The notes: generated by a model from the sequence alone, not told the origin. Positions 43,833-53,359 are shown, numbered from the stretch's first letter. The stretch: 64,000 bases of DNA from Thermoanaerobaculia bacterium (GCA_017883235.1 JADGNY010000010.1:1-64000), one strand, 5' to 3'. Made by a program: numbers and translations.

Positions 43833-45023
43833 CTAGTCCCGTGTTTGCCGCGGAGCCCAATCGCCTTCCGTGTTGTAACTGTAACTACCCTTGAATCCTG
43901 CCGCTTGCCAGACGATATCGAATATCGGCCTCAAAACTTGTCCGGTGTTTGCTGTGGCGGACTGATCGATGACTACCTCTGGCAGCAATATCGTCTCGCG
44001 TCCGAATCCACGCCCCATCGAGATGGATGTTTCTGCAGGGAAGAGAGCGACAGACTGAAATCGGAGCAGCGTCAAAAACACGAGGACGGTACCGCCGATC
44101 CCGATGTCACCCCGGAATACACGCAAGGCATCCACGGCCTTGACAATCTGCCGCTCCATGCTGGGCCCTTCGATCTGATAATGCCCGTTCTGATTTGGAC
44201 GAAGCGTGGCAACGGCCTCGACGGCGCCATTCCTAAAGAGCTGAATGTAGGAAGGTGACTCCGTTGCGCCAGCACGATCCGGCGTAGAGTAGAGCAGGAA
44301 GCCCTCCAAGTTGATGCTGTTATTAGCGCCCTGAACAAACTCCGTGGAAATGAGCTTGAGCCAATGATCACCAACGCGCCGGGGATCGATGTCGCCTCGC
44401 ACGAAGTCGTTGCCGATAGGAACCACATGCAGCACCATCGTAGGAGCGGAAACGACAGGGATTGGCGTGGACCGCCCTAAAACTCTTGCGAGGCGTTCAT
44501 CGCGAAAGTCTCGCAACCTTGCAGCAAGACTGTCGCTTCCGACGAAGGCGGCACGGAGCTCCTGGACATCCATCATGTGACGTTGACCGGCATCCCGCAC
44601 ATAGAAGCGTGACGATCCGGCGTAGGTAACCATGTGCGGAGCTCGCCAGCTCTGTGTGACGCGCAAGACAACGATCGGGCCGTCGGTGAACCCCTCAATC
44701 GCTTTGATTTCTACGAGCGGGATTCGTGGCTGGATTCCTTCGCGAATCATGTTTTGTAGCCGGCTGCGCTCAGCGTCGAAATCGGAAAGCGACAGCCCAT
44801 GCGCGAGCTTCGGAACGCCGGTCTCTTCGTCAACACCGTAAAGAATGTCACCACCAGCTGCATTCGCGAATGCCGAGACGTCGGCCAGGAACTCGCGCTT
44901 GTCCTTATCGGAATTTCCAGGCAATTGGGACTTGTATTCAAGTTGCCTGTCTTCGACACGACGCATAGTTACCAGCAGATCGACATCGTCCTTCGTAATT
45001 TTGTCCATTTCTCGTTCGATCAT
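43833..45023 (-). CDS. AlbA_2/Schlafen-type domain protein
   Basis: RQLEYKSQLPGNSDKDKREFLADVSAFANAAGGDILYGVDEETGVP...FYVRDAGQRHMMDVQELRAAF. Confidence 0.85.
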   Translation of the reverse strand: MIEREMDKITKDDVDLLVTMRRVEDRQLEYKSQLPGNSDKDKREFLADVSAFANAAGGDILYGVDEETGVPKLAHGLSLSDFDAERSRLQNMIREGIQPRIPLVEIKAIEGFTDGPIVVLRVTQSWRAPHMVTYAGSSRFYVRDAGQRHMMDVQELRAAFVGSDSLAARLRDFRDERLARVLGRSTPIPVVSAPTMVLHVVPIGNDFVRGDIDPRRVGDHWLKLISTEFVQGANNSINLEGFLLYSTPDRAGATESPSYIQLFRNGAVEAVATLRPNQNGHYQIEGPSMERQIVKAVDALRVFRGDIGIGGTVLVFLTLLRFQSVALFPAETSISMGRGFGRETILLPEVVIDQSATANTGQVLRPIFDIVWQAAGFKGSYSYNTEGDWAPRQTRD

Positions 45024-45182
45024 GCGACGAGTCTAGCGCAGAGAGCAATCACGAGGACACAATGCTTTCGGCGAAGACAAGCTGGGACCTGGCCTTCGTT
45101 TTCTTGCTTCTTGTACCGGTCGCGTTGGCTCGCAAGAGCCGCGTATCGAGGAAAACGACCGGGCGCTCGCGCGCGCCCAGGC

Positions 45183-45605
45183 TCACTCCCTCCCATCACA
45201 TTTACACCCGCGGACTGCCGTATCCGGAACCCTCGGCTCCGGCTTCGCGGGCGCCGACGGCGTCGGCGTGCCGGGCGCCGGAGACTGCGGCGAGCCGGGG
45301 GCCAGTGCCGCTTTCTTGCGCGCTGGAAGCTCTTCAACCGCTTGATCTCCTGCAACGTGCGGCACGAGGACGGCGTTGGCCGGATCGCGTGCCAACTGCG
45401 AACCGATGGTGTACGCCTGCGCCGTAATGAGGGCGATGCGCTGGCGGCGGATGAGGTTCGCGCCGGAGACGCCGCTCAGCATCGTCCGCAGCTCATCCTC
45501 CACCGCCGTCCAGCGGCTGGCCTCGTCGCACAACTGATGCACCCCGTCGGACGGCTGACCGGCCGCCTGCGAGACGGTGTCGAGTCTGGCCTGCCCACCG
45601 CGTGA
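45183..45605 (-). pseudogene. Decayed small conserved gene with a likely 1-nt frameshift near 45355
   Basis: Frame 1: LIRRQRIALITAQAYTIGSQLARDPANAVLVPHV; the expected continuation QEIKRLKSFQRARKR is in another frame (ORF 45020-45355 starts MQEIKRLKSFQRARKR). Confidence 0.55.
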
Positions 45606-46175
45606 GCCGGATGTCCCACCGCACGATCCGGATGTCCCCACCGCGTGAGCCGGACGTCCCGCCGCGTGAGCCGGATGTCCCGGCGCGTGAGCCGGATGTA
45701 CCGGCGCGTGAGCCGGATGTCTTGGCGCGTGCGCCGGATGTCCCGGCGCGTGCGCCGGAATGTCCCGGCGCGTGAGCCGGATGTCTTGGCGCGTGAGCCG
45801 GATGTCCCGGCGCGTGAGCCGGAATGTCCCGGCGCGTGAGCCAGATGTCCCGGCGCGTGAGCCGGAATGTCCCACCGCGTGAGCCGGATGTCCCACCGCG
45901 TGAGCCGGCTGACTCACCGCCTCAGCCGGTCGGCGCAACGCCTCAGCCGGTCGACTGACCGCCTCAGCCGGTCGACTCACCGCCTCAGCCGGACGGCGTA
46001 ACACCTCAGCCGGTCGACTCACCGCTCCAGCCGGCCGACTCACCGCCTCAGCCGGTCGGCGCAACGCCTCAGCCGGCCGACTCACCGCCTCAGCCGGCCA
46101 GCGCAACACCTCAGCTGGACGGCGTAACGCCTGCGCTGGACGGCTACGGCGCACCGCGCGAGCTGGACGGCGCAC
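45597..46175. repeat. Two-phase 21/22-bp tandem repeat array (minisatellite B)
   Basis: Unit 1 ~gagccggatgtcccggcgcgt with occasional 22-nt units (gagccggaatgtcccggcgcgt), then unit 2 ~gcctcagccggtcgactcacc. Confidence 0.92.
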
Positions 46176-46256
46176 GCGCTAAACCCGAGGCCTTAACTGG
46201 ACGCGCCGAGCGCGGCCATCCCACAGCCCGCCGGCCAGCACCATACCTTCGCGTGT

Positions 46257-46309
46257 AACCCTCAGCGGCGAGACGCCGCCGAGCCAGCCGGCGAGACGCC
46301 AGCGCTCCG
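46257..46309. repeat. REP-like repeat family 1, copy 3
   Basis: aaccctcagcggcgagacgccgccgagccagccggcgagacgccagcgctccgg, matches 6792-6845. Confidence 0.87.
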
Positions 46310-46355
46310 GGCCGCTTACGCTAAAACCGCGAAGCGCTGGCGGCAAGGCTTTGTA

Positions 46356-46568
46356 CTAGCCCGGCGCCCGCGCCGCCGCGACGGCGGCCACGTACCGTCT
46401 GGCCTTTTCGGTGATGCTGCTCGCCTCCCCTCTGCGGAGCGCTGCCAGGTCGACGAGGTCGGCGCCGACGCCAATCGCGAATGCTCCGGCGGTGATGAAG
46501 TCGGCGGCGTCTTTCAGTGACACGCCGCCGGTGGGGATCAGCTCGTTCTGCGGGAGCGGGGTTACGGT
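46356..46568 (-). pseudogene. C-terminal fragment of KDPG/KHG aldolase-like gene
   Basis: LPQNELIPTGGVSLKDAADFITAGAFAIGVGADLVDLAALRRGEASSITEKARRYVAAVAAAR matches the aldolase C-terminus; N-terminal part absent. Confidence 0.8.
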
Positions 46569-46599
46569 CGAGACCCACGACGTAATTATCGAGTCTATG

Positions 46600-46674
46600 G
46601 AAGGACTCACGCGGAGGCGCGGAGTGCGCGGAGAAAGAAGTTCCTCGTCGTCTCCTCCGCGTCTCCGCGTGAGC
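46600..46674. repeat. Palindromic dispersed repeat family 2, copy 2
   Basis: aaggactcacgcggaggcgcggagtgcgcggag...cctcgtcgtctcctccgcgtctccgcgtgag. Confidence 0.82.
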
Positions 46675-46725
46675 TACTCCCCTTACCAGATCGGTGATAT
46701 TCTAGCTCTGGGTAAGGAGGCAGTT

Positions 46726-46992
46726 TTGAGCTCCACGACGTTGACGTCCAAAGGACAGATCACCCTTCCGAAGGACATCCGTGATCGGCTGGCACTAAAG
46801 CAGGGTGACCGGTTCGAGGTAGCGATTGGCCTCGATGGGCTGCTGACGCTCGAACGCGAGCAACCGCCGCCCCTGGATCGTGGCTTCGGCATGCTCCAGC
46901 GGCTGGCCAGACGCAGAACCGTCTCGATCACCGAGATGCGCGCCGCCGTGCGACAGCGCGCGAAGAAGAAGCATTCGGTGAAACGCGCTTGA
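46726..46992 (+). CDS. AbrB/SpoVT-family antitoxin (VapB-like), TTG start
   Basis: TTLTSKGQITLPKDIRDRLALKQGDRFEV; ribosome-binding site aaggagg upstream of TTG; overlaps the PIN gene. Confidence 0.87.
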   Translation: MSSTTLTSKGQITLPKDIRDRLALKQGDRFEVAIGLDGLLTLEREQPPPLDRGFGMLQRLARRRTVSITEMRAAVRQRAKKKHSVKRA

Positions 46993-47387
46993 TCGCGCTC
47001 GATACCAACGTGCTAGTCAGGTTCCTGGTGCGCGACGACGAACACCAGGCCATGCGGGCTCGCAATCTGGTGGAGACCTGCCGGGCGACGGGCGACACCT
47101 GCCTCGTCAGTAATCCGGTTCTGTGCGAGCTCGAGTGGGTCCTGGAAAGCGTCTATCACGCCTCGCGTTCGGACATCATGTCCTCCGTCCGAATGCTGCT
47201 GACCACGCCGCCCTTCGTGCTGGAGGATGCTGAGCTGCTGGAGCGCGCGCTCCAGATGTATTCGAAGGGAAAAGGCAATCTCTCCGACTACATCCTCGGC
47301 GAGATTGCCGGCGCCAGCGGCGCTCGAACTACGTACACGTTCGACCGCGACCTGCGAAATGCCGAAGGATTCACGCTACTTCAGTAA
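46989..47387 (+). CDS. PIN-domain toxin (VapC-like)
   Basis: MIALDTNVLVRFLVRDDEHQ...NPVLCELEWVL...NLSDYILGEIA...TYTFDRDL. Confidence 0.92.
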   Translation: MIALDTNVLVRFLVRDDEHQAMRARNLVETCRATGDTCLVSNPVLCELEWVLESVYHASRSDIMSSVRMLLTTPPFVLEDAELLERALQMYSKGKGNLSDYILGEIAGASGARTTYTFDRDLRNAEGFTLLQ

Positions 47388-47439
47388 TAGTTGGCCTGCT
47401 CGGTGACTATGACTTTCGCCTGGCGGGCAAGCGCAAACG

Positions 47440-48912
47440 ATGAACACCATTCTTGACTACCTGGAGCTGCACGCCAACCTGCGGGGCGACCGGGAGTTCC
47501 TCATTCTCCAGGACGAGCGGCTCACGTTTGCCGAGATCTCCACGCGCGTGCAGCGCCTGGCCGGCCTGCTGCGGGCGCGCGGCATCGGCTTGGGCGATCG
47601 CGTCGTGCTCTATCTGGCCCGGCGCACCCGATACCTGACCGCCTACATGGCCACGATGGCCGCGGGGGCGATTCCGGTCCATCTCTACCCGGAGCGGCCA
47701 ACGAGCTACGTCGATTTCGCCGCCACACATACCGGGGCCGCGCTGGTGATCACCGATCAGGAGCAGGCGGCCTGGTCCTCGTTTCCCCATCCGGTGCTGC
47801 ACTATCCCGACCTCTCCGACGCGAAACTGCAGAGGGTTTGGCCGGGCCCGCGCTCCGATTCGGCCTACATGATGTTCACCAGCGGCACGACCGGGCAGCC
47901 CAAGGCCGTGATTACGACCCAGCAGAACGTGCTGTTCGTGACACAAACGTTGATCCGTATGGCCGGCATGACTCAGGACGATCGTGAGGTGATCGTGATG
48001 CCGTTGGGCTCGACCGGCGGGCTGGGCCACTTTCACGCCAACCTCGTGCTGGGCAATCGCACGATCCTGCTGCCGTACTTTTTCGGCTCGATGAGCGAGA
48101 CGGACCTGCGCCATACGCTGGAGACGATCGCCGAGGAAGGGATTACCGGCTTTCTCGCCACTCCCGGCTTGTTAGGCCAGCTCGCCACGCAGCACCGCGA
48201 GCTGTTTCGCGAGAAGGCGCAGAAACTGCGCTACATCCTGACCAACGTTTGTCCCATGCGGCCCGACCTGGTGCGCGACCTGATGGAGCTGCTGCCCAAC
48301 ACCCGGTTTCATACGTACTACGGCCTGACGGAAGCCAGCCGCAGTGTTTACCAGTGCTACAACGATGATCCGGCACACGTCTCTGCCGCCGGCCGTCCGG
48401 CTCCGGGCGTACGGATCACGATCGATCAACCAAATCCCGCCGGCGAGGGGGAGGTTCTGATCAAAGGCGGCAATGTGATGGCCGGCTATTGGGGCCGTGG
48501 CCGCGACGGGTTCGACGGCGACGGCTGGTTCCACTCCGGAGACCTCGGCAGAGTCGACGCCGAGGGGTTCCTGGTCATCAGGGGCCGGTTGCGCGACAAC
48601 ATCAATGTGGACGGATTGAAGTTCCTGCCACGCGAAATCGAGGACGTGCTGCTCTCGCATCCCGCGGTTGACGATTGTGCCGTGGTCGGACTGCCCGATC
48701 CGATCCGCTATCAACGGCCGGGCGCCATGGTCGTGTTGTCCGAACAAGCCGACCGGTCTTCGATTGTCGCCGAGCTGCAGACGTTTTGCCGCGAGCGATT
48801 GGACTTCTACAAGGTTCCCACCTGCTTCTACTTCACCGAGGCCATTCCGCGCACCGAGCTAGGCAAAATCAATCGAGAGGCATTGATCGAGATGATGACC
48901 GGTTCGGACTAA
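47440..48912 (+). CDS. Adenylate-forming enzyme / acyl-CoA synthetase-like (ANL superfamily)
   Basis: SAYMMFTSGTTGQPKAV; YGLTEAS; GWFHSGDLGRVDAEGFLVIRGRLRDNINVDGLKFLPREIE; ELGKINR. Confidence 0.93.
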   Translation: MNTILDYLELHANLRGDREFLILQDERLTFAEISTRVQRLAGLLRARGIGLGDRVVLYLARRTRYLTAYMATMAAGAIPVHLYPERPTSYVDFAATHTGAALVITDQEQAAWSSFPHPVLHYPDLSDAKLQRVWPGPRSDSAYMMFTSGTTGQPKAVITTQQNVLFVTQTLIRMAGMTQDDREVIVMPLGSTGGLGHFHANLVLGNRTILLPYFFGSMSETDLRHTLETIAEEGITGFLATPGLLGQLATQHRELFREKAQKLRYILTNVCPMRPDLVRDLMELLPNTRFHTYYGLTEASRSVYQCYNDDPAHVSAAGRPAPGVRITIDQPNPAGEGEVLIKGGNVMAGYWGRGRDGFDGDGWFHSGDLGRVDAEGFLVIRGRLRDNINVDGLKFLPREIEDVLLSHPAVDDCAVVGLPDPIRYQRPGAMVVLSEQADRSSIVAELQTFCRERLDFYKVPTCFYFTEAIPRTELGKINREALIEMMTGSD

Positions 48913-49973
48913 TCGCTGAGGCCCAATATCTCGACCAGTCGTTCCACCTCGCGTCGCAGCACAAACCGTCGCGTATTTTCGATCGCTTTTTCCGAGAGAT
49001 CCCGATACGCGGATCGGTCTTTCAACAGCCCCTGCAACGCCGACAGCCAACGATCGGGATTGCTGTAGTCGTCGATCAATATGCCTCCCTGTCCAACGGC
49101 CTCCGGCAGCCCGCCGGTCCGGCTGGCGATCACCGGAATGCCGCTTGCCTGCGCTTCGACGACGACTCTGCCAAACGCCTCCTGCCATTGCGAAGGAACG
49201 ATCAGCACCCGAGTCCTGCCGTACACCGCCCGCATATCCATCTGCTTACTCAAGTACGTTGCATTTGGCAGACGACCGATCCGCTCGACGATTGCCGGGT
49301 CGGTCCCCCAGCCTTCGACGAACAGAAACTCCTGCCGGGGAAGGCGTTCGGCCAGGTGCAGCGCGATTTCCACGCCCTTCACCTCCACCGGGTTGATCAT
49401 CGTCACGAATTCCTCGCGCCGAGGCGTGCGATAACGATCGACGTCTACGAGCGGGTAGAGGACGTGCGACTCTTTGCCGAATCGTCTGCTCAACTCGGCG
49501 CGAGCGAAGTTCGACACCGCAAAAATGACGTCCGGTTCCGACTCGAGAGCCCTGAAGTTCTCCTCATGGTCGACGTCGAGCACATACAAGGCCGTTCTGC
49601 AGCCGTACCGTTTCGCCAGTGCGAGGATCTCCCGTGCCTGATTCAACTGCGCAAAAACGACGTGCGGCTCGAATTCCAAGATCGTCTTCTCGACCAGACT
49701 CGTAAAAGTGCTGCCGGTGGCAAGCGTGACCCGATACGGAATGCAATAGCTGAGCGAGTCACCGTCGAGGGCATACGGGATTGCGAGATCGTCGAGCCGT
49801 CCGAGTTTCGTGACGACGTGGTCGCCGAACGTACCGACAAACCGGCAGTCGACGCCCATCCCGGTGAGCTCGGTCAACATGGTGTGAGCGATCGTTCCAT
49901 CGCCTCCGATGAAGAAGGGGAATGCGGGGCGGCCGACGCCGTATAAGAATCGCACCGCTCCCTTCTCCGTCAC
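48909..49973 (-). CDS. Glycosyltransferase family 4-like (GT-B)
   Basis: HVLYPLVDVDRYRTPRREEFVTMINPVEVKGVEIALHLAERLP...VLIVPSQWQEAFGRVVVEAQASGIPVIASRTGGLPEAVGQGG. Confidence 0.93.
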   Translation of the reverse strand: MTEKGAVRFLYGVGRPAFPFFIGGDGTIAHTMLTELTGMGVDCRFVGTFGDHVVTKLGRLDDLAIPYALDGDSLSYCIPYRVTLATGSTFTSLVEKTILEFEPHVVFAQLNQAREILALAKRYGCRTALYVLDVDHEENFRALESEPDVIFAVSNFARAELSRRFGKESHVLYPLVDVDRYRTPRREEFVTMINPVEVKGVEIALHLAERLPRQEFLFVEGWGTDPAIVERIGRLPNATYLSKQMDMRAVYGRTRVLIVPSQWQEAFGRVVVEAQASGIPVIASRTGGLPEAVGQGGILIDDYSNPDRWLSALQGLLKDRSAYRDLSEKAIENTRRFVLRREVERLVEILGLSD

Positions 49974-50854
49974 GAGACGGCTTCCAGGAACCCGGCCTCA
50001 TCGAGCTTTCTCAAGCCCCAGTGGCAGAACGCGCTCCGGGAGCCATCGTTGACGAAGTGCTGCGAGATCGTCTGGTCGCTGATGAGCATCGAAGAGATTT
50101 GATACCTGGAAAGATCGAGGACTCGCCCGCCGCCGCTTCTCGAGAACAGACAGGCCAACATGGTTTGCTCCAGCCACCCTTTCCAAAACTCGAAACGGCG
50201 TGCGGGAGAAGCGTCCACGCAGGCCTCGAGCAACGTCTCCACCAGCGTGAAGTCGAACGCCTCTCCCCTCAGACCAAACAATCCCGTGTTCAAACGCGGC
50301 ACCAGGGCAAAGTCCTGGCCAGCTCTCTGAAGCAGCGCGGCGTCGAATTCGTAGGCCTCCTGATAGTCGGACGCCATGAATGGCACCGAAGCACTCGCGC
50401 ATTCGAGGACTTCCAAAGGCTTTCGAAAGAACAGAATATCCGAATCAATGCCGACGATGAAGGGTTCTGTTGCGAAACAGGGGAAGTCGAATAGCTTCTT
50501 CGCCAGTTGGAAGTCGCAGCGGAACCGCCATAGTTCACACAAGGGCAGAGATTTCAATGATTCACGAAGGCGAGAGTCCTCTTCGGCCCGATCCGCGCGG
50601 ACCACGGTACAACCGGGGAAATGGTCGTGAAACAATCGAAATGACTCCTGGGTCAGCGACCCGTCGTCATGCACGACCAGCGGCGGACGTTCGCCAAGGT
50701 AGTAATAGAACGATTTCATCGCCCAGAAGGCCATCGTCCTGTCTCTTTCGCATGTGAGGATATGCACTTCGTAGCCGCGTGTATCGCCGCAGGGAATGGG
50801 TCTGGAGTCGTAAATGGCAAGCGGAAACACTTCCGCGTAGTACCGGTTGTTCAA
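49970..50854 (-). CDS. GT-A glycosyltransferase-like protein (TTG start proposed)
   Basis: VHILTCERDRTMAFWAMKSFYYYLGE...FIVGIDSDILFFRKPLEVLE...LNTGLFGLRG. Confidence 0.72.
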   Translation of the reverse strand: MNNRYYAEVFPLAIYDSRPIPCGDTRGYEVHILTCERDRTMAFWAMKSFYYYLGERPPLVVHDDGSLTQESFRLFHDHFPGCTVVRADRAEEDSRLRESLKSLPLCELWRFRCDFQLAKKLFDFPCFATEPFIVGIDSDILFFRKPLEVLECASASVPFMASDYQEAYEFDAALLQRAGQDFALVPRLNTGLFGLRGEAFDFTLVETLLEACVDASPARRFEFWKGWLEQTMLACLFSRSGGGRVLDLSRYQISSMLISDQTISQHFVNDGSRSAFCHWGLRKLDEAGFLEAVS

Positions 50855-51657
50855 CGGATCGCCTCGTTGTATCGGGATGACGACGAAGACACTGTGTCGG
50901 AAATCGCGTGATCGTTGGCGGACAACACGAGCGGCGGGATCGCGATCAGGGTCTTCAGCACGCCCTCCCGCAGTTTCCGGCTGATGCTCCCGTCGATGCT
51001 CGTCGCCGTCATCGGAAAGCAGGTCTCGAGCAGGCGTCGCGCCCCGCGCGAGCTCACGGCATAGCCACAAAGGCCGCGCATGTCGAGCACTCGCGCGAGC
51101 AGCGTTTCACCCTCGGGCGGATTCTGTGGCCAGGACACCGGAAACGGCGCTCCTATCTCAACCGGACGGCCGTTGTCCTGACAGATCAACTGGATCTCCA
51201 TCCGCGGGCAATCGAGCTGAATGGCAAGAGGGACGTCTGTATTGAAGCCCAGGTGCACGACGTCCCATGGTGCCCGATTCTTCGCGAGATCGAGAACGCG
51301 GCACAGCCGTGCTCCGAATTGCGGACACACCTGTCCGTCGTCTTCCAGAATCACCAGCACGTCGTCGTCTTCCGATTGCGCCGCCTGTTCCCAGAGCGAC
51401 CGGTGCGATAACGCACACCCGAGATGGCCCCAGGTGTGAGGCTCGTAGCCTTCCGCCAGCCCGTCGCGGGCGATGATCCCGCGTGCGGTCAGTTCTTCCG
51501 TCGTCGTGGAATTCGAGAGCTCGCGGCCGTCGATGCCGTCGACCCGGCTCCAGGGAAATGCCGAGGCGTCCAACTCGGAACGATTGTTATCGAGAAAGGC
51601 GTTGCGCCGCCCAGGGCGGCTGGTCAAATTGATATAGGCAATTCGAATGTTCGACAT
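50851..51657 (-). CDS. Glycosyltransferase family 25-like
   Basis: IAYINLTSRPGRRNAFLDN...WGHLGCALSHRSLWEQAAQSEDDDVLVILEDDGQV...CGYAVSSRGARRLLE. Confidence 0.88.
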   Translation of the reverse strand: MSNIRIAYINLTSRPGRRNAFLDNNRSELDASAFPWSRVDGIDGRELSNSTTTEELTARGIIARDGLAEGYEPHTWGHLGCALSHRSLWEQAAQSEDDDVLVILEDDGQVCPQFGARLCRVLDLAKNRAPWDVVHLGFNTDVPLAIQLDCPRMEIQLICQDNGRPVEIGAPFPVSWPQNPPEGETLLARVLDMRGLCGYAVSSRGARRLLETCFPMTATSIDGSISRKLREGVLKTLIAIPPLVLSANDHAISDTVSSSSSRYNEAIR

Positions 51658-52418
51658 CAAAGCGAGACCATCATTGGACACAATTTGAAAGACATGAACA
51701 CCTCCTCCATCCGGCGATGAAGGCAAACGTGTTCGCAGTCGTAGCCTTCATAGTGCAGGGAGTAGAGCACCTCTGGTTTGTAAATCGCGATGCCTCCGAA
51801 AGCGGATCGCACACGCACCGGGGGATGGAGCGCCGGACGGGCCATGGCGGCGTACGCCAATCCCTCCTGCTGCTGATCTGTATCGGTCAGCATGGCCGCG
51901 ATGTCGTACAAGCGTACGGGGAGACTCCCGCGCGTCGGAACGACGTGCATGCTTGGTCCATAGACTCCCAAATCGCGCTGGCTCAGACCGCTGCCGCATA
52001 AGGCCTGCCATTCGGGATGAATGCGGTCGATCTCTCGAATGGCCGCGCCGACGTCGACCTGTTCGAATTCCTTGAAGTCGATGTCCAGCACGATCGCGTA
52101 ATCGACGTGCGGCGCATACTGTCGCGCCAGATCGAGGCACCGATTGCGGCAGGCGGCCATCCGTTCGAAGCGCCAGCGCGAGCCCCCTCCTTCCGCCATG
52201 GCCGGCCGGTATCCCTGCTCGGACAGCAGCCGCACGTCATTGCGTTGCGCGGACAGATCGCGGATCCATTCGGCAGTACCGTCGGTCGAGTCGTTTTCGT
52301 AAACACAGTAAAGGACTTCGCCGAACGTACGCTGCATCCTGTCGTCGACAATTGCGAAGTTGCGCTCCAGCCGATCCATGTTGTCGTGCAATAAAAACAA
52401 CACGGCAGCCTTGCTCAC
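51657..52418 (-). CDS. CAP59/mannosyltransferase-like glycosyltransferase (GTG start)
   Basis: VLYCVYENDSTDGTAEWIRDLSAQRNDVRLLSE...DYAIVLDIDFKEFE...SAFGGIAIYKPEVL. Confidence 0.65.
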   Translation of the reverse strand: MSKAAVLFLLHDNMDRLERNFAIVDDRMQRTFGEVLYCVYENDSTDGTAEWIRDLSAQRNDVRLLSEQGYRPAMAEGGGSRWRFERMAACRNRCLDLARQYAPHVDYAIVLDIDFKEFEQVDVGAAIREIDRIHPEWQALCGSGLSQRDLGVYGPSMHVVPTRGSLPVRLYDIAAMLTDTDQQQEGLAYAAMARPALHPPVRVRSAFGGIAIYKPEVLYSLHYEGYDCEHVCLHRRMEEVFMSFKLCPMMVSL

Positions 52419-53359
52419 GGTCTCGTCCTTTTGAACGACGCTACGGTCTCGAACACGAACTCGAAACACCCGTCGAGCACCTCCCGCTCCTTCTCACCCA
52501 GGATGACCAGGTTCCTGTTCTGCGGGTAGGCCCACCGGCTCATATGGGCGATGCTGAAGCCGGCTTGCTTGCCCTCTTCGAGCGGGGCTTTGCGGACCGC
52601 ATCCCAGAGGACGACGGCTGGTTTTCCGAGTGCCGTAGCTATGTGGGACGGGCCCGTGTCGAATCCGATGTAGAGATCACTCGCCCATAGGAGCGCGATG
52701 ATTTTTCGTATCGTCGTTTTGGGCGTGAAAACCGGGAGTGGTTTCTGCTCGAAGCTCTCGTTCCCCACCTGAAAAAGTCCCGCCACACCGCCGAGCGCCT
52801 CGACGAGCTCGATCCATCGGTCCAGGTGCCATGGCGATCCGGGGAGGCTCGATGAGCGTCCGTACGGGCAGAGACAGACGACGGGACGCTTGAGTGCGGA
52901 AAGCTGTCCGAGGCCCCACTGCATCTCCTCGCGCGAGAGGAAGAGGGAGCCTCGCAGCGCGCGCGGACGGAGCCCGTAAGGTGCGCAGAGGTTCTCGATC
53001 TCGTGGCGCGCCTGGCAGAAGTTGTCCATCTCGGCGCTGAGGTTTTCGGATATCTGCGGGTCGATGAGATCGGCATTCACGATCGTTTCGACGAACGGGT
53101 TACCGTCCCAGAGCGGATAGTCCCCCTCCCCCTCGGAGCGCCGCTCGTCCTCCGAACAGTCGAGCGGAACGGTCAGCAACCGGACGGACCGCCCTTCCCG
53201 CCGAGCGAATTCTTCGACGAGACGCGTGTAACAGACGAGACTGCCGATACCGATCGCGCCGGGGACCGCGAGATCGCACCCCTGTTCCGCGGCGTAGCGC
53301 CTGGAGAAGACGAATGGATCGGAATCGAGGAATCGCGGCGGCTCCTTCCATTCCTCCAT
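52415..53359 (-). CDS. Glycosyltransferase family 9 (heptosyltransferase-like)
   Basis: GAIGIGSLVCYTRLVEEFAR...PVVCLCPYGRSSSLPGSPWHLDRWIELVEAL...ASDLYIGFDTGPSHIATALGKPAVVLW. Confidence 0.85.
   Translation of the reverse strand: MEEWKEPPRFLDSDPFVFSRRYAAEQGCDLAVPGAIGIGSLVCYTRLVEEFARREGRSVRLLTVPLDCSEDERRSEGEGDYPLWDGNPFVETIVNADLIDPQISENLSAEMDNFCQARHEIENLCAPYGLRPRALRGSLFLSREEMQWGLGQLSALKRPVVCLCPYGRSSSLPGSPWHLDRWIELVEALGGVAGLFQVGNESFEQKPLPVFTPKTTIRKIIALLWASDLYIGFDTGPSHIATALGKPAVVLWDAVRKAPLEEGKQAGFSIAHMSRWAYPQNRNLVILGEKEREVLDGCFEFVFETVASFKRTRP

Noticed and set aside
45597-46175. CRISPR or collagen-like coding interpretation of array B
   Set aside because: No spacers, and 22-nt units shift the frame repeatedly, so no protein repeat is maintained
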